A stretch of DNA of 64,000 nucleotides, taken from assembly GCA_018001015.1 (NCBI GenBank), contig JAGNIV010000010.1, positions 65,718 to 129,717 on the forward strand. The letters are read 5' to 3'. Shown here piece after piece: positions 17,021 through 27,090 of this stretch. The stretch is from Phenylobacterium sp. (GTDB lineage Bacteria; Pseudomonadota; Alphaproteobacteria; Caulobacterales; Caulobacteraceae). Made by a program: the position numbers and the translations under genes. Below the pieces are notes generated by a model. The model worked only from the letters and a program-made list of their open reading frames with translations, did not search any database and was not told the DNA's origin. Numbering within the stretch: position 1 is the stretch's first letter; each line of letters opens with the position of its first letter.

Positions 17021-18811
17021 ATGAACGCGCCCGTGAAACTTGACGCCCTGCCCGAGTGGCAGCTCTCCGACCTCTATGCCGGGCGCGACGACCCGAAGAT
17101 CGAGGCCGATCTGGCGGCGGCCAAGGCGGCCAATGACGAGCTGGTCAAGCTGAAGGGCCGGTTCGTGCAGTTGCGTTCCGATCCGCTGCACCTGGGCGAA
17201 CTTCTGGACCACGGGATCGGCCTCTATGAGCGCGCGGTGAACGGGCTCTGGGCCGTCGGCGCCTATGCGGCCCTGGCCAGTTCGGTGGCCAAGGACGACC
17301 CGGCCTGGGCCAAGTTCGAGGGCGACCTGCGCACCCGATCCTCCCAGATCGGGGCCGAGAGCCTGTTCTTCACCCTGGAGCTCAACCAGCTTGAGGACAA
17401 CGAGATCGAGATGGCCTTCAAGGCCCATCCGCCGGCCGCCCGCTGGCGCTCGTGGATGCGCCGGGTGCGGCTGTCGCGGCCGCACGAGCTGTCGCCGGAC
17501 CTGGAGCGGCTGCTGATTGACCGATCGCCGGCGGTGGCCAACTGGGTGCGGTTGTATGACGAGAGCCTGGCCAAGCTGAGCGCCAAGGTGGGCAAGGAGA
17601 GCCTGTCGCTGCCGGAGGTGCTGAACCGGCTGTCGGACCCCGACGTGACCCGGCGCAAGGCCGCCGCCCAAGGCCTGGCCAAGGCCCTGGAGGCGCGCAC
17701 GCCGGAACTGGCGCTGTCCATGAACACGCTCGCCTTCGAGAAACAGGTGGAGGACCGCTGGCGGAAGTATCCGACCCCCGCCGCCAGCCGCCACATCGCC
17801 AATGAGGTGGACGCCGACGCCGTCGAGGCGCTGGAGGCCGCCGTGGTGGAGGCCTATCCGCGGGTCAGCCACCGCTACTACGCGCTGAAGGCCAAGCTGA
17901 TGGGCCGCAAGACCCTGGACTACTGGGACCGCAACGCCCCCCTCGATACCGCCAAGCCGCGCGCCTACGACTGGAAGCAGGCCCAGGGCATGGTGCTGGA
18001 GAGCTTCTCCGACCTGGCGCCCAAGTTCGCCGACACCGCCAAGACCTTCTTCGATCAGCCCTGGATCGACGCGCGGCCCCGGGCCGGCAAGCAGTCGGGC
18101 GCCTTCAGCCACCCGGTGACCGCCGACCGCCACCCCTATGTGTTCATGAACTATATGGGCGAGCGCCGCGACGTCCTGACCCTGGCCCACGAGCTGGGCC
18201 ACGCCGTCCACCAGACCCTGTGCCAGCCCCTGGGCACCCTGCTGGCCGACACGCCCCTGACCCTGGCGGAGACGGCGTCCATCTTCGGTGAGGGCTTGGT
18301 GTTCGAGCGGCTGCTGGCCGGGGCCACCAAGGCCGAGCGGCTGGGATTGCTGGCCGGCCAGATCGAGGACGGCATCAACACGGTGATCCGGCAGATCGCC
18401 TTCCACCGGTTCGAGAACCGTTTCCACGCAGCGCGGTTCGAGGGTGAACTCTCAGCGGAGCAGATCGGCGCGATCTGGCTGGAGACGATGGGCGAGAGCC
18501 TGGGGCCCGCCATCAAGCTCAACGAGGGCTACGAGCACTACTGGGCCTATGTCAGCCATTTCGCCCACGCGCCGTTCTACGTCTACGCCTACGCTTTTGG
18601 CGACCTGCTGGTGCGTGGCCTGATGGAAAAGCGCCGCGAGGACCCGGCGGCCTTCGCGCCCCTTTACGAAGACCTGCTAGCGGCCGGGGGCACGCGGACC
18701 TATGTCGAGGCCCTGCGCCCCTTCGGCCTCAACCCCCGGGAGAAAGCCTTTTGGACCGCCGGCATGACCCAGATGGAGCGGCTGGTGGACGCCTTCGAGG
18801 AACTGGTCTGA
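17021..18811 (+). CDS. pepF: M3-family oligoendopeptidase F
   Basis: A 596-residue zinc metallopeptidase. HELGHAVH at 390-397 is the HExxH site, with the downstream glutamate likely in SIFGEGLVFERL. The N-terminal region (about 120-200) contains the PepF-type all-alpha lobe beginning LFFTLELNQLED, and the segment GKQSGAFSHPV precedes the catalytic domain as in the family. YEHYWAYVSHFAHAPFYVYAYAFG is the M3B C-terminal substrate-binding region. It hydrolyses medium-size oligopeptides in the cytoplasm. It lies in single-gene setting, 31 bases ahead of a PAP2 phosphatase gene. Confidence 0.93.
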   Translation: MNAPVKLDALPEWQLSDLYAGRDDPKIEADLAAAKAANDELVKLKGRFVQLRSDPLHLGELLDHGIGLYERAVNGLWAVGAYAALASSVAKDDPAWAKFEGDLRTRSSQIGAESLFFTLELNQLEDNEIEMAFKAHPPAARWRSWMRRVRLSRPHELSPDLERLLIDRSPAVANWVRLYDESLAKLSAKVGKESLSLPEVLNRLSDPDVTRRKAAAQGLAKALEARTPELALSMNTLAFEKQVEDRWRKYPTPAASRHIANEVDADAVEALEAAVVEAYPRVSHRYYALKAKLMGRKTLDYWDRNAPLDTAKPRAYDWKQAQGMVLESFSDLAPKFADTAKTFFDQPWIDARPRAGKQSGAFSHPVTADRHPYVFMNYMGERRDVLTLAHELGHAVHQTLCQPLGTLLADTPLTLAETASIFGEGLVFERLLAGATKAERLGLLAGQIEDGINTVIRQIAFHRFENRFHAARFEGELSAEQIGAIWLETMGESLGPAIKLNEGYEHYWAYVSHFAHAPFYVYAYAFGDLLVRGLMEKRREDPAAFAPLYEDLLAAGGTRTYVEALRPFGLNPREKAFWTAGMTQMERLVDAFEELV

Positions 18812-18842
18812 TCGAACGGCGACGCTGCGCGTTTCTGCCCGC

Positions 18843-19559
18843 ATGACCAAGCCCGCTGTTCCGCCTGTTCTGATCTCTGTCGCCCGACGGATCGAGACCC
18901 GCGCCCTGCTGATCTGGCTGGCCTGCGCCGGCGCGATCTGGGGTTTTTTCAATATCGCCGGAGAGGTGATGGAGGGCGACGCCGACATCGTCGATCAGCA
19001 GTTGTTGCTGATGTTGCGGCGGCCCAGCGACCTCAGCGACCCCATCGGCCCGCCCTGGGTCGAGGAGGCGCTGCGGGACATCACCGCGCTGGGCGGTTTC
19101 ACCTTCCTGACCATCGCCACCATCGTGGCCGTGCTGCTGTTCAGCTTCCACGGCAAGCGCAGGCAGGCCTGGATCCTGGCCGGCACGGTGCTGGGGGCCC
19201 AGGTGTCCAGCGAGGTTCTGAAGACCTTCTACGATCGGCCCCGGCCCAGCCTCGTGCCGCATGGCAGCTTCGTCTACACCCAGAGCTTCCCGAGCGGGCA
19301 CTCGGCCCTGGCGGCGGCGGTGTTCCTGACGCTCGCCACCCTGATCGCCAGCGTTGAGAAGCGGCCGAGTTCGAAGATCCTGATCTATGTGCTGGCGGTG
19401 GTGATCACCATCGGCGTGGGGTTCAGCCGCGTCTATCTCGGGGTGCACTGGCCCAGCGACGTGTTGGCCGGCTGGAGCCTGGGCGCCACCTGGGCCTTCG
19501 CCGCCTGGATCGTGCTGGAGTGGATGCGCTCGCGCGATGTCAGTCGGGAGCGGGGTTAG
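18843..19559 (+). CDS. PAP2-family membrane phosphatase
   Basis: A 238-residue inner-membrane protein with about five or six hydrophobic segments. The three PAP2 catalytic motifs are complete: KTFYDRPRP (KxxxxxxRP), SFPSGHSAL (PSGH), and SRVYLGVHWPSDVLAG (SRxxxxxHxxxD). Such enzymes remove phosphate from undecaprenyl pyrophosphate, phosphatidic acid or phosphatidylglycerol phosphate at the periplasmic face. Which lipid is used cannot be told. The start at 18843 puts the first helix at about residues 20-40. The 3' end overlaps the convergent regulator gene by 20 bases. Confidence 0.92.
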   Translation: MTKPAVPPVLISVARRIETRALLIWLACAGAIWGFFNIAGEVMEGDADIVDQQLLLMLRRPSDLSDPIGPPWVEEALRDITALGGFTFLTIATIVAVLLFSFHGKRRQAWILAGTVLGAQVSSEVLKTFYDRPRPSLVPHGSFVYTQSFPSGHSALAAAVFLTLATLIASVEKRPSSKILIYVLAVVITIGVGFSRVYLGVHWPSDVLAGWSLGATWAFAAWIVLEWMRSRDVSRERG

Positions 19560-20481
19560 GCCGATAGGCGACCCCGGCGCGGGCCAGGTCCGCCAGGAAG
19601 GTCTCGGTGAGGGCGACGAGCTGAAGGATGCCTGACACCACTTCCGGTCGGGTGACCACGTCGGCGCCCACGGTCAGGCCCCTGGGCCCACGCTTCACGA
19701 GCCCGCGAGCCTCCAGCCGCGTGATCGCCCGCCGGGCCGTCTCGTAGGGCAGGAGCAGAAAGCGGCTGATCGAATAGACGCTTACCGGCCGCCGCTCGGA
19801 GTCCGGCGGGACGCCTTCAATTCCCGCATAGGTGACGGCGAGCGCCGGATCGTGAGTGAGGTGGCTGACATTGGCCATGTTGATGGCCCTCAGCACGAGC
19901 ACCCCAACAACGTCCAGCTGCATCACCTTGGCCGAATAGAGGGTGGCGTCGAGGAAGAAGTTCATCGCCAGCCGAATGATTTGCCTGGGTAGGTCGGGGG
20001 TCGGCGGCCGATAGTGTTCGGCGGCCGAGACGCCGAAGCGGCCAGCTTCGGCGACGAAGGCCTCGGTCGCGATCTGGATTTCACCGATCAGGTCCAGGTT
20101 GCTCTGACGGATCATCGTGGCGCCGGGGACCACCAGTCCGCCCTCGACGGTGGCGCAGACCCCGGCGTCCAGAAGCTTCTTCACCCGGCGGCGGATGTTC
20201 TCGTAGGGCAGGCCGAGGTCCTTGGCGATCGCGTAGACGCTGACCGGGATGCGCAGGGTGTCGGCGGGCACGCCCGGCACGCCGTCATGGGTATGGGTGA
20301 CGGGCTCTGGTGACGCGGTTGTCTCGCGGACATTGGCGCGAGTGATCGCCAGGATGGTCATATCGGTGACGAGGTCGCGGCTCATGGACCGGGCGACCCG
20401 TCGGGCGGTGTTCACATGATATTCGCCGGCCAGGCGAGAAAGCAGCCGGCGACGGTCGATGCTCTCGATCTGCTCGCTCAT
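19540..20481 (-). CDS. regulator with two tandem winged-helix units
   Basis: A 313-residue protein whose two halves are copies of each other. Residues about 43-150 contain GVPGVPADTLRIPVSVYAIA followed by LPYENIRRRVKKLLDAGV; residues about 194-303 contain EGVPPDSERRPVSVYSISR followed by LPYETARRAITRLEARGLV. Each is a winged-helix DNA-binding fold with a flanking helical part (ATEAFVAEAG / LTETFLADLA). No effector domain is evident. A single chain with two DNA-binding units may act like a built-in dimer. I know of no named family. ATG at 20481. Its 3' end overlaps the PAP2 gene by 20 bases. Confidence 0.75.
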   Translation of the reverse strand: MSEQIESIDRRRLLSRLAGEYHVNTARRVARSMSRDLVTDMTILAITRANVRETTASPEPVTHTHDGVPGVPADTLRIPVSVYAIAKDLGLPYENIRRRVKKLLDAGVCATVEGGLVVPGATMIRQSNLDLIGEIQIATEAFVAEAGRFGVSAAEHYRPPTPDLPRQIIRLAMNFFLDATLYSAKVMQLDVVGVLVLRAINMANVSHLTHDPALAVTYAGIEGVPPDSERRPVSVYSISRFLLLPYETARRAITRLEARGLVKRGPRGLTVGADVVTRPEVVSGILQLVALTETFLADLARAGVAYRPNPAPD

Positions 20482-20540
20482 CCCGTATCCTTGCCCACCG
20501 CGCCGGCGGCGCCCGCGAGGTGCGCTGATTTGGCGGAATG

Positions 20541-20555
20541 CTCAACGGTTTTGAG
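20541..20555. promoter_or_regulatory. short dyad upstream of the double winged-helix regulator
   Basis: CTCAA-CGGTT-TTGAG, a 5-bp dyad 60 bases before the regulator start codon. It could be a regulator site or part of a transcript end for the preceding TetR gene. Weak evidence. Confidence 0.25.
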
Positions 20556-20571
20556 ATCCACGATATGCGAC

Positions 20572-21285
20572 CTAGAGTCCTAGCATCGTCTTGCCCATGG
20601 CCCTTTGCGCCGAGGATGGACCGGGCTCCGGTCCGGCGACCTCGTCCCGGATCAGCAGGGCGATCAGGGCGTCGGCGTGGCGCTCGATCTCAGCCGCGTC
20701 GGACATGTCGACGCCATAGGCATGGCGTACCTCGCCGGCCAGGGTGAAGGGTGACTGAGCGGCGGCCGAGAGCATGTAGATCAGGCTTCGGATCGGCAGG
20801 CGGGGCAGGTGGCCCTGGTCCATCAGCCCCTGCAGCAGGCGCGCCAGCCCTCGGTGCTGGGGCCTGACGATCTGCTCGGCGATCCAGGCGACGCGGTCGG
20901 AATCGCCCACCGCCTCCTGCACCATGATGCGCGCGTGCTCGGGATGGCGCGCGCAATAGCGGACATAGTGGCGCAAGATGACCTTGAACCGTTCCACCAC
21001 AGGCATCCCCTCGGTGGCCCGCCAGCCGGTGGCCATGTGGGCGTTCATGTGGGTGATCAGCCGTGACAGCGCCTCGCGCCACAGGGTGGCCTTGTCGGAA
21101 TAGTGGTAGCGGAGCAGGCTGTGCTCGACGCTTGCCAGGGCCGCGATGTCGCGCATGGCCGCGCCCTCGAACCCCCGCTCTGAGAACAGCTTGAGGGCGG
21201 CGTCCAGGATGGCGCTGCGGGTCTCCTCCACCGGCCGCGCGGTGCGGGCCGGGCGGCCTCTGGGACGGGTGGTTACGGCGGTCAT
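20572..21285 (-). CDS. TetR-family transcriptional regulator
   Basis: A 237-residue regulator starting at 21285 (MTAVTTRPRGRPAR). An upstream frame extension to 21498 is rejected: it contains no HTH and crosses into the divergent gene's start. The helix-turn-helix is at about residues 15-60 (ILDAALKLFSERGFEGAAMRDIAA, then VEHSLLRYHYSDKATLW). The C-terminal TetR_C-like part follows. It is divergent from the GH3 gene and may control it; the short palindrome CCAATTGG lies between them. Effector unknown. Confidence 0.88.
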   Translation of the reverse strand: MTAVTTRPRGRPARTARPVEETRSAILDAALKLFSERGFEGAAMRDIAALASVEHSLLRYHYSDKATLWREALSRLITHMNAHMATGWRATEGMPVVERFKVILRHYVRYCARHPEHARIMVQEAVGDSDRVAWIAEQIVRPQHRGLARLLQGLMDQGHLPRLPIRSLIYMLSAAAQSPFTLAGEVRHAYGVDMSDAAEIERHADALIALLIRDEVAGPEPGPSSAQRAMGKTMLGL

Positions 21286-21299
21286 GCGATCATTATTGC

Positions 21300-21307
21300 C
21301 CAATTGG
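21300..21307. promoter_or_regulatory. CCAATTGG palindrome between TetR and GH3 genes
   Basis: An 8-base perfect palindrome in the 67-base gap between the divergent TetR and glucosidase start codons. The surrounding bases are AT-rich (ATTATTG and ACTAAAATAAC), unlike the rest of the window. It is a candidate operator or promoter core. Confidence 0.3.
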
Positions 21308-21352
21308 ACTAAAATAACTAGGCTCACGACCAACAACGGGAGGACGCTTAAG

Positions 21353-23521
21353 ATGACCCAGGCCTGGATGGACAAGACCCTGTCCCCCGACGCCCGCGCG
21401 AAGCTGCTGATCGCGCAGCTGACCCTGGATGAGATGATCTCCCTGGTGCACGGTCCGATGCCCGCCATGGTCAATCCGCCCCCCGCCGACGCGGCCATGG
21501 GGGCGGGCTACATCCCCGGCGTCGACCGCCTGGGGATTCCGCCGCTGAATGAGACCGACGCCAGCCTGGGCATCGCCAACCCACGCCAGGTGCGTAAGGG
21601 CGACGGCGCCACGGGCCTGCCCTCGGGCCTTTCCCTGGCCTCGACCTGGGATCCGGAACTCGCCTATGCGGCCGGCGCGATGGTGGGGTCAGAGGCCCGC
21701 GACAAGGGGTTCAACGTCCTGCTGGGCGGCGGCGCCAACCTGACCCGTGAGCCCCGCTGCGGACGAAACTTCGAATATCTCGGCGAGGATCCGCTGCTGG
21801 CCGGCGTCCTGGTGGGGGAGGCCATCAAGGGCGCCCAGTCCAACGATATCGTCTGCACCCTGAAGCACTTCGCGCTCAACGATCAGGAGACTTGCCGCCA
21901 CGTGGTGGACGCCCGGATCGACGAGGGCGCGCTGCGGGAGAGCGACCTGCTGGCCTTCCAGATCGCCATTGAGCGCGGTGATCCCGGCTCGGTGATGTGC
22001 GCCTATAACAAGGTCAACGGCGAGTGGGCCGGGGAGAACGACTTCCTGCTGAACCAGGTGCTGAAGCGCGACTGGGGCTATACCGGCTGGGTGATGAGCG
22101 ACTGGGGCGCGGTCCACTCCACGGCCAAGGCGGTGATGGCGGGCCTCGACCAGGAAAGCGGCGAGCAACTCGACAAGCAGGTCTATTTCGGCGCGCCCCT
22201 GAAGGAGGCCGTTGAGCAGGGCGAGGTGCCCTTCGAGCGGCTGACCGACATGGTCCACCGCATCCTTCGCAGCCTGTTCGACAAGGGGGTTTTCGACAAT
22301 CCCGCCGCCAAGCGCGCAACCGACTATGCCGCCAACGCCAAGGTGGCCCAGGCCGCCGCCGAGGCCGGCACGGTGCTGCTGAAGAACGACGGCCTCCTGC
22401 CGCTGGCGCCCAGCATCCGCAAGATCGCGGTGATCGGCGCCCACGCCGACAAGGGCGTGATGTCCGGCGGCGGCTCGTCCCAGGTGATCCCGGTGGGCGG
22501 GCCGGGCCATGAGATCGAGGTGGCCGGCCTGGCCGGGGCCTTCGCCAAGGTCACCTACCACCCGTCGTCGCCCGTGGCGGCGATCCGCGAGCTGACCCGC
22601 AACACCGCCGTCACCTTCGTCTCCGGCGCGGACCACGCCGAGGCCGCCGCCCTGGCCGGTGACGCCGACGTCGCCATCGTCTTCGCCGACCAGTGGGCCA
22701 CCGAGGCCGAGGACCTGCCCAGCCTGTCGCTGCCGGGCGGCCAGGACGCCCTGATCGCCGCCGTCGCCGCCGCCAATCCCAGGACTGTGGTGGTGCTGGA
22801 GACCGGGACCCCGGTGCTGATGCCCTGGCTGGAGGAGGTCAACGCGGTGCTGGAGGCCTGGTATCCCGGCACCCGCGGCGGCGAGGCCATCGCCAACATC
22901 CTGTTCGGGGCGGTCAATCCGTCGGGCCGCCTGCCCATGAGTTTCCCGCGTGGCGTGGAGGACCTGGTGCGTCCGGAAATTCCCGGCCAGATCTTCGGCC
23001 CGCCGGTGGAGGGCGCCACCCTTCCCACCACCCGCCCCGACGTGCAGCAGCACAAGGGCCGCTTCTCGGTGGAGCACCCGGAGGGCGCCGATGTCGGCTA
23101 TCGCTGGTTCGCCAAAACCGGGGCGGCCACCCTCTTCCCCTTCGGCTTCGGCCTTGGCTACACGCACTTCCAGTACGCGAAGCTTGAGGTCTCAGGCGGC
23201 GAGACGATCACCGCCAGCTTCGACGTCAAGAACGCCGGGGCCATGGCCGGGACCGACACCCCCCAGGTCTATGCGACGGTGACCGGCTCGGATGGCAAGC
23301 CCTCCCTGCGCCTGATCGGCTGGGCCCGCGTGAGGCTTGAGCCCGGCGAGACCCGCCGCGTGACCGTGGCCGCTGACGCGAGACTCTTGGCCAACTACGA
23401 CGCGACCCTGCCGGGCTGGAAGATCGCGGCGGGCTCGGCCGCCGTGGCGCTGGCGACCTCCGCGGAGGACGCCATCCTGCACGGAACGGCGGAACTCATT
23501 GCGCAAACCATGAAGCCCTGA
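21353..23521 (+). CDS. glycoside hydrolase family 3 beta-glucosidase-like enzyme
   Basis: A 722-residue protein starting [17 protein letters not shown] at 21353; GGGAGG lies 10 bases upstream and the longer upstream frame is antisense to the TetR gene. It has a GH3 N-terminal barrel with nucleophile Asp250 in [10 protein letters not shown], a (alpha/beta)6 sandwich containing [17 protein letters not shown], and a C-terminal fibronectin III-like domain with [11 protein letters not shown]. No signal peptide is evident, so it is probably cytoplasmic or periplasmic through another route. The family removes terminal beta-linked glucose or xylose residues. The divergent TetR gene may regulate it. 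Confidence 0.92.
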   Translation: MTQAWMDKTLSPDARAKLLIAQLTLDEMISLVHGPMPAMVNPPPADAAMGAGYIPGVDRLGIPPLNETDASLGIANPRQVRKGDGATGLPSGLSLASTWDPELAYAAGAMVGSEARDKGFNVLLGGGANLTREPRCGRNFEYLGEDPLLAGVLVGEAIKGAQSNDIVCTLKHFALNDQETCRHVVDARIDEGALRESDLLAFQIAIERGDPGSVMCAYNKVNGEWAGENDFLLNQVLKRDWGYTGWVMSDWGAVHSTAKAVMAGLDQESGEQLDKQVYFGAPLKEAVEQGEVPFERLTDMVHRILRSLFDKGVFDNPAAKRATDYAANAKVAQAAAEAGTVLLKNDGLLPLAPSIRKIAVIGAHADKGVMSGGGSSQVIPVGGPGHEIEVAGLAGAFAKVTYHPSSPVAAIRELTRNTAVTFVSGADHAEAAALAGDADVAIVFADQWATEAEDLPSLSLPGGQDALIAAVAAANPRTVVVLETGTPVLMPWLEEVNAVLEAWYPGTRGGEAIANILFGAVNPSGRLPMSFPRGVEDLVRPEIPGQIFGPPVEGATLPTTRPDVQQHKGRFSVEHPEGADVGYRWFAKTGAATLFPFGFGLGYTHFQYAKLEVSGGETITASFDVKNAGAMAGTDTPQVYATVTGSDGKPSLRLIGWARVRLEPGETRRVTVAADARLLANYDATLPGWKIAAGSAAVALATSAEDAILHGTAELIAQTMKP

Positions 23522-23603
23522 GTGCGCACGGTGGCGCTGCGAACCCACGGCTGCGTCATCAAGGGCTTGCCATTCGGCGACCGCCCGTTCATTTCCCTGC
23601 GCG

Positions 23604-24080
23604 ATGTCCGATGATCTGACCGAAGTCCAGACCGCCATCGTCCCCGATGGTTTTGTCATCAACCTCTGGAACCGAGGGTTCGGCCGCACGGTCGGGCCGT
23701 TCTATTCCAGCCGCGACGCCGCGACCGGCGACGAGGTAATGGCCTTCCGGGTCGAGGAGCACCACGCCAACGGCATGAATAACTGCCACGGCGGCATGCT
23801 GATGAGCTTCGCCGACATGGCCTGGGGGCGGGTGGTGTCCAACAAGCGCGAGATCGGCTGGGTGACCGTCCGGCTGACCACCGACTTCCTCTCCGGCGCC
23901 CACATGGGCGACTGGGTGGAGGGCACCAGCGAGATCATCACCGAGCAGGACGACGTGTTCACCGTGCGGGGCCGAATCTGGTGCGGCGAGCGCACCCTGA
24001 TCACCGGCACCGGCGTCTACAAGGGTATCCGCTCCATCTCGCGCAAGGCGGGTTATCGCGAAACAAGAGGGGTCGCCTGA
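23604..24080 (+). CDS. hotdog-fold (PaaI-type) thioesterase
   Basis: A 158-residue protein. The region [16 protein letters not shown] (about 60-75) is the PaaI-like helix with HGG and Asp, typical of hotdog thioesterases, and [21 protein letters not shown] supplies the conserved beta strands. These cytoplasmic enzymes hydrolyse acyl- or aryl-CoA thioesters. Its stop codon shares a base with the ATG of the following hydrolase (TGATG), so the two are co-translated and may handle the same acyl substrates. Confidence 0.85.
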   Translation: MSDDLTEVQTAIVPDGFVINLWNRGFGRTVGPFYSSRDAATGDEVMAFRVEEHHANGMNNCHGGMLMSFADMAWGRVVSNKREIGWVTVRLTTDFLSGAHMGDWVEGTSEIITEQDDVFTVRGRIWCGERTLITGTGVYKGIRSISRKAGYRETRGVA

Positions 24081-25129
24081 TGGCTTTGGATCCGGCGATC
24101 AAGGAAGGCGCCCCCGTCGGCTACGACGACCGCCCCATCCATTCCGAGCCCGGCAGCCTGCCGCCCCAGGTGCAGGCGCCGCTGGCGCCGTTCCGTGGCC
24201 GCCATCCCGACGCGCCCGAATGGTTCCTGGACGCCATCGCCCAGGAGCCGGAGCGGAGCTTCGTCACCTCGCTGGGCACCCAGATCGAGGCCCTGACCTG
24301 GGGCGAGCTGGGCAAGCCCGGCCTGCTGCTGGTTCACGGCAATTCGGCCCACGCGGACTGGTGGAGCTTCATCGCCCCCTATCTGGCCCAGGACTACCGC
24401 GTGACCTCCATGTCCCTGGCAGGCATGGGCGCCTCGGACTGGCGCGAGAGCTACGCCTTCCAGGACTTCGCCGAGGACGCCGAGGCCGTGGCCCGCGCCA
24501 CCGGCCTCTACGAGGCGGGCAAGCCGATCTATATCGGCCACTCCTTCGGCGGCAGTCAGGTGTTCTTCGCCGCCGCGGCCCATCCCGAGCGCATGCGCGC
24601 GGCGGTGCTGGTGGACACCGGCTTCGGCGGTCCGCCACCCAACTCGCCCGAGGCCCAGCGCATGCGCGAGCAGGAGGTGCGCAACATCCCCACCGCCGAC
24701 CGCGCCGCTCGAGTCTATCCGACGGAGGAGGCGGCCTTGGCCCGCTTCCGCTTCATGCCGCCCCAGGTGGCCGGCAACCTGTTCATCGCCGACTTCATCG
24801 CTCGCCGCTCCCTGAAGCGCGCGCCGCTGCCGGACGGCGGCGGCGAAGGCTGGACCTGGCGGTTCGACCCGGCCATGTGGAACAAGCTCGACCGCAGCGT
24901 GATGATGGGCATGACGGCCGAGGGCCCGCCCAAGGTCACCGTGCCCCTGGTGCACATCTATGGCGACCGCTCGGTGGTGAAGTCGCGGATCAGCGAAGAC
25001 CGCCCCTCGCCCCTGCCCAAGGACATGTTGGAGATCGCCATCCCCGATTCGGCCCACCACATCATGGTCGACCAGCCTTTGGCCCTCATCGCGGCGTTGC
25101 GGGGACTCCTGGCCCGCTGGCCGGGCTGA
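24080..25129 (+). CDS. alpha/beta hydrolase
   Basis: A 349-residue protein that begins at the ATG shared with the thioesterase stop. LLVHGNSAHADWW is the oxyanion strand, YIGHSFGGSQ the nucleophile elbow with Ser155, and HHIMVDQP near the end the catalytic histidine region. MSLAGMGASDW follows the first strand. The layout fits a serine hydrolase of the epoxide hydrolase/haloalkane dehalogenase-like class, but the nucleophile is Ser, so an esterase or lactonase is likelier. It follows the thioesterase directly in one transcript. Confidence 0.87.
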   Translation: MALDPAIKEGAPVGYDDRPIHSEPGSLPPQVQAPLAPFRGRHPDAPEWFLDAIAQEPERSFVTSLGTQIEALTWGELGKPGLLLVHGNSAHADWWSFIAPYLAQDYRVTSMSLAGMGASDWRESYAFQDFAEDAEAVARATGLYEAGKPIYIGHSFGGSQVFFAAAAHPERMRAAVLVDTGFGGPPPNSPEAQRMREQEVRNIPTADRAARVYPTEEAALARFRFMPPQVAGNLFIADFIARRSLKRAPLPDGGGEGWTWRFDPAMWNKLDRSVMMGMTAEGPPKVTVPLVHIYGDRSVVKSRISEDRPSPLPKDMLEIAIPDSAHHIMVDQPLALIAALRGLLARWPG

Positions 25130-25214
25130 GACGCAAGGCGCTCTTGAGCCATGGCGGCCGACGGTGTACGTCCGCCGCATTCGACTTTCGCATCAGTCTG
25201 AGAGACGCCCTTCT

Positions 25215-25445
25215 ATGGCTTCCGAATATCACCGCGGCGACATGGACATTTCCGAGCAGGTTGCGACGTTCAACCTGTTCAACGGCCTGACCAAGTGGGG
25301 CTCGCTGTCGATCGCCGCCCTGATGGTCCTGCTGGTGGTCTGGTTCTGCACCCCCGCGGGCTTCCTGGCTGGCTTCATCAGCGCCGCGGTTCTGACCGTG
25401 CTGGGCGTCCTCTTCCTTCGCGAAAAGCCCGACGCCGCCCACTAG
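25215..25445 (+). CDS. aa3-type cytochrome c oxidase subunit IV
   Basis: A 76-residue protein with MASEYHRGDMDISEQVATF at its N-terminus followed by one or two membrane helices (LSIAALMVLLVVWF and FISAAVLTVLGVLFL). The EYxxGDMDIxEQxxTF signature belongs to the small single-helix subunit IV of alphaproteobacterial aa3 oxidases. It accompanies the oxidase in the inner membrane. The gene is not next to the catalytic subunit genes here. Earlier in-frame ATG 25164 is rejected because it has no ribosome site and precedes an unlikely basic extension. Confidence 0.9.
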   Translation: MASEYHRGDMDISEQVATFNLFNGLTKWGSLSIAALMVLLVVWFCTPAGFLAGFISAAVLTVLGVLFLREKPDAAH

Positions 25446-25597
25446 GTCGGCGCGGAGCGTCGGCTCGCCGCCCAAGAGCGCGGTGAGCCTTCGCAATGAT
25501 TCAAACAAACGTTCGAATTCGTCCCGTGCATCGCTGGACAAGCTGACGCCACCGCCCGTATGGTCCGCCCCAACGCTGACTTGGGGGAAACAGGCGC

Positions 25598-26731
25598 ATG
25601 GCCGTCATAGCCGTCACCACTGAACGCCGCGCCGGCGAGACCCGGGTCGCCGCCGTCCCCGAGACGGTGAAGAAGCTGATCGCCGCCGGGTTCTCGGTGG
25701 TGGTGGAGAGCGGCGCCGGCACGGCCGCGGCCTATCCCGACGCCGACTATCAGGCCGCCGGCGCCGAGATCGCCAAGGACGCCAAGGCCGCCATCGGCAA
25801 GGCCGACATCCTGTTCAAGGTTCGCGCCCCCGAGGCCGTGGAGATCGCGGCGCTCAAGTCGGGCGCCATCGTCGTGGCCCTGCTCAACCCGCACATGGAC
25901 AAGGATGCGCTGAACGCCATCGCCGCCAAGGGCGCGACCGGCTTCGCCATGGAGTTCGTGCCGCGCATCACCCGGGCCCAGGTGATGGACGCCCTGTCGT
26001 CGCAAGCCAACCTCGCCGGCTACCGCGCGGTGATCGAGGCCGCCGAGGCCTATGGCCGGGCCATGCCGATGATGATGACCGCCGCCGGCACCGTCGCCGC
26101 GGCCAAGGTCTTCGTCATGGGGGTCGGCGTCGCCGGCCTGCAGGCCATCGCCACCGCCCGGCGCCTCGGCGCCGTCGTCACCGCCACCGACGTGCGTCCG
26201 GCGACCAAGGAACAGGTCGAGAGCCTCGGCGCCAAATTCCTGGCGGTCGAGGACGAGGAGTTCAAGAACGCCCAGACCGCCGGCGGCTACGCCAAGGAGA
26301 TGAGCGCCGAGTACCAGGCCAAGCAGGCGGCCCTGGTCTCCAGCCACATCGCCAAGCAGGACATCGTCATCACCACCGCCCTGATCCCAGGTCGGCCGGC
26401 GCCCAAGCTGGTGAGCGCCGAACAGGTGGCTTCCATGCGCCCCGGCTCGATCCTGGTGGACCTGGCCATCGAGCAGGGCGGCAACGTTGTCGGCGCCAAG
26501 CTGGGCGAGGTGGCGGTCACCGCCAATGGGGCGAAAATCCTCGGCGTCGCCAACCTGCCTGGCCGCATCGCCACCGACGCCTCGGCCCTCTATGCCCGCA
26601 ACCTGCTGGCCTTCGCCGGCCTGCTGCTGGACAAGGAGGGCAAGCTGGCCCCCGACCTGGAGGACGAGATCCTCAAGGCGGCCCTGGTCACCCAGGGCGG
26701 CAAGGTCGTCCACCCCTCGCTGAACAGCTAG
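25598..26731 (+). CDS. pntAA: NAD(P) transhydrogenase subunit alpha, part 1
   Basis: A 377-residue NAD-binding domain I protein. [21 protein letters not shown] and RQ-like [13 protein letters not shown] are conserved in alanine dehydrogenase/PntA proteins; [20 protein letters not shown] is the dinucleotide-binding loop. The alphaproteobacterial three-piece form (pntAA, pntAB, pntB) is present in order. The complex in the inner membrane couples proton entry to hydride transfer from NADH to NADP+. Gap to pntAB is 17 bases. Confidence 0.95.
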   Translation: MAVIAVTTERRAGETRVAAVPETVKKLIAAGFSVVVESGAGTAAAYPDADYQAAGAEIAKDAKAAIGKADILFKVRAPEAVEIAALKSGAIVVALLNPHMDKDALNAIAAKGATGFAMEFVPRITRAQVMDALSSQANLAGYRAVIEAAEAYGRAMPMMMTAAGTVAAAKVFVMGVGVAGLQAIATARRLGAVVTATDVRPATKEQVESLGAKFLAVEDEEFKNAQTAGGYAKEMSAEYQAKQAALVSSHIAKQDIVITTALIPGRPAPKLVSAEQVASMRPGSILVDLAIEQGGNVVGAKLGEVAVTANGAKILGVANLPGRIATDASALYARNLLAFAGLLLDKEGKLAPDLEDEILKAALVTQGGKVVHPSLNS

Positions 26732-26748
26732 ATCCCAAGGAGGAACCG

Positions 26749-27090
26749 ATGGACACCGTCGACCCCACAGTCTTCCGCCTGGCGATCTTCGTGCTGGCGA
26801 TCTTCGTCGGCTACTACGTCGTCTGGAGCGTGACACCCGCCCTGCACACCCCGCTGATGGCGGTGACCAACGCCATCTCCTCGGTGATCATCGTCGGCGC
26901 CCTGCTGGCCGCCGCCGCCAGTGGCGGCGCGGATGCGGGCCTGACCCAGAACGTCATGATCTCCAAGGGGGCCGGCGCCATCGCCGCGGCCTTCGCGGCG
27001 GTAAACATCTTCGGCGGCTTCCTGGTCACCCAGCGGATGCTGGCCATGTACAAGAAAAAAGAGCCCGCAAAGAAGGAAGCCGCGAAGTGA
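26749..27090 (+). CDS. pntAB: NAD(P) transhydrogenase subunit alpha, part 2 (membrane)
   Basis: A 113-residue protein that supplies the alpha-subunit membrane helices. [19 protein letters not shown], the Pro/Leu-rich [18 protein letters not shown] and [18 protein letters not shown] match PntAB. It forms part of the proton channel. Its TGA stop shares bases with the GTG start of pntB, so translation is coupled. Confidence 0.95.
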   Translation: MDTVDPTVFRLAIFVLAIFVGYYVVWSVTPALHTPLMAVTNAISSVIIVGALLAAAASGGADAGLTQNVMISKGAGAIAAAFAAVNIFGGFLVTQRMLAMYKKKEPAKKEAAK

